The position numbers and the translations under genes are program-made. From Eubacteriales Family XIII. Incertae Sedis bacterium (GTDB taxonomy: Bacteria; Bacillota; Clostridia; Peptostreptococcales; Anaerovoracaceae), in the NCBI GenBank assembly GCA_031290775.1, contig JAITMX010000172.1, positions 1 to 33,657 on the forward strand: a stretch of DNA of 33,657 nt. Reading direction: 5' to 3'. This document shows, piece after piece, positions 33,542-33,657 of this stretch; position 1 is the first letter of the stretch; the number at the start of each line of letters is the position of its first letter. A model generated the notes under the pieces. It was not told the origin of the DNA. It searched no databases and saw nothing but the letters and a program-made list of their open reading frames with translations.

Positions 33542-33642
33542 TAACTGTTCAGACTTGCCTCGTCATTGCGAGCGAAGCGAAGCAATCCAGTGGATAATGG
33601 ATTGCCGCGGTCGCTACGCTCCCTCGCAATGACGGGCAATTG
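33538..33642. repeat. Palindromic interspersed repeat, copy 2 (inverse of copy 1)
   Basis: The core at 33561-33634 is the reverse complement of 17401-17474 with one mismatch in 74 (A for G in GCTACGCTC). Identity goes on for 8 more bases (GGCAATTG). The left flank TGTAACTGTTCAGAC (33540-33554) resembles the terminal repeat of copy 1. The right end may be cut by the window edge. Apart from the repeats, the 377 bases after the regulator start hold only its promoter; I see no gene. Confidence 0.8.
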
Positions 33643-33657
33643 GCTTGCAATAGCACG

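Noticed and set aside
17372-33642. CRISPR array
   Set aside because: The repeats are two distant palindromic copies, not regularly spaced repeats with spacers, and no cas gene is present.

Overview
The window looks like chromosomal DNA from a GC-rich anaerobic Firmicute of the clostridial type. The reasons are a Gram-positive-style murD-ftsW-murG-ftsQ(divIB)-ftsZ order, two lipoproteins with short Ala/Gly/Pro-rich linkers, sigma-A-like promoters and many Fe-S proteins. I cannot name a family or genus. No tRNA, rRNA, CRISPR array, phage gene or transposase gene was seen.

Region 1 (1-9045, + strand) is housekeeping. A 5'-truncated murD is followed by ftsW, murG, ftsQ and ftsZ, most with overlapping ends. 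murB and ftsA, often found here in Firmicutes, are absent. A MoeA-like molybdopterin-binding protein with a C-terminal Cys cluster follows ftsZ and ends at a clear terminator. A complete molybdate ABC transporter, modABC, comes next.

Region 2 (9054-17295, - strand) mixes signalling with metabolism. In transcription order it holds a soluble PAS hybrid histidine kinase, a DUF2520 Rossmann protein and panC, each joined to the next by an ATGA overlap. A FIST sensory-domain protein follows, then a MITE-like palindrome, an aldehyde dehydrogenase and a membrane hybrid histidine kinase.

Region 3 (17514-33280) appears to be one catabolic locus of unknown substrate. On the - strand an aldehyde dehydrogenase is followed by two tandem QueG-like Fe-S proteins and a 2[4Fe-4S] ferredoxin. 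Divergent from it on the + strand is a complete sugar-type ABC importer (ATPase, permease, binding lipoprotein) ending at a strong terminator. Converging on the importer is a second - strand operon: a UGSC-like two-domain protein, an FAD oxidoreductase, an iron-type alcohol dehydrogenase, a UroD-fold protein lacking the usual zinc ligands, and a 49-residue acidic protein. Upstream of that operon sits a helix-turn-helix regulator with a large unrecognised domain. Its consensus promoter would give a leaderless mRNA. Inferred roles are uptake by the ABC system, oxidation by the alcohol, aldehyde and FAD enzymes, and redox or corrinoid-type chemistry by the Fe-S and UroD-fold proteins.

The non-coding stretches hold operator-like repeats next to promoters and several palindromic interspersed repeats. 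Two copies of one repeat, at 17401-17474 and 33561-33634, match at 73 of 74 positions in opposite orientation, and their positions roughly bracket the catabolic locus.
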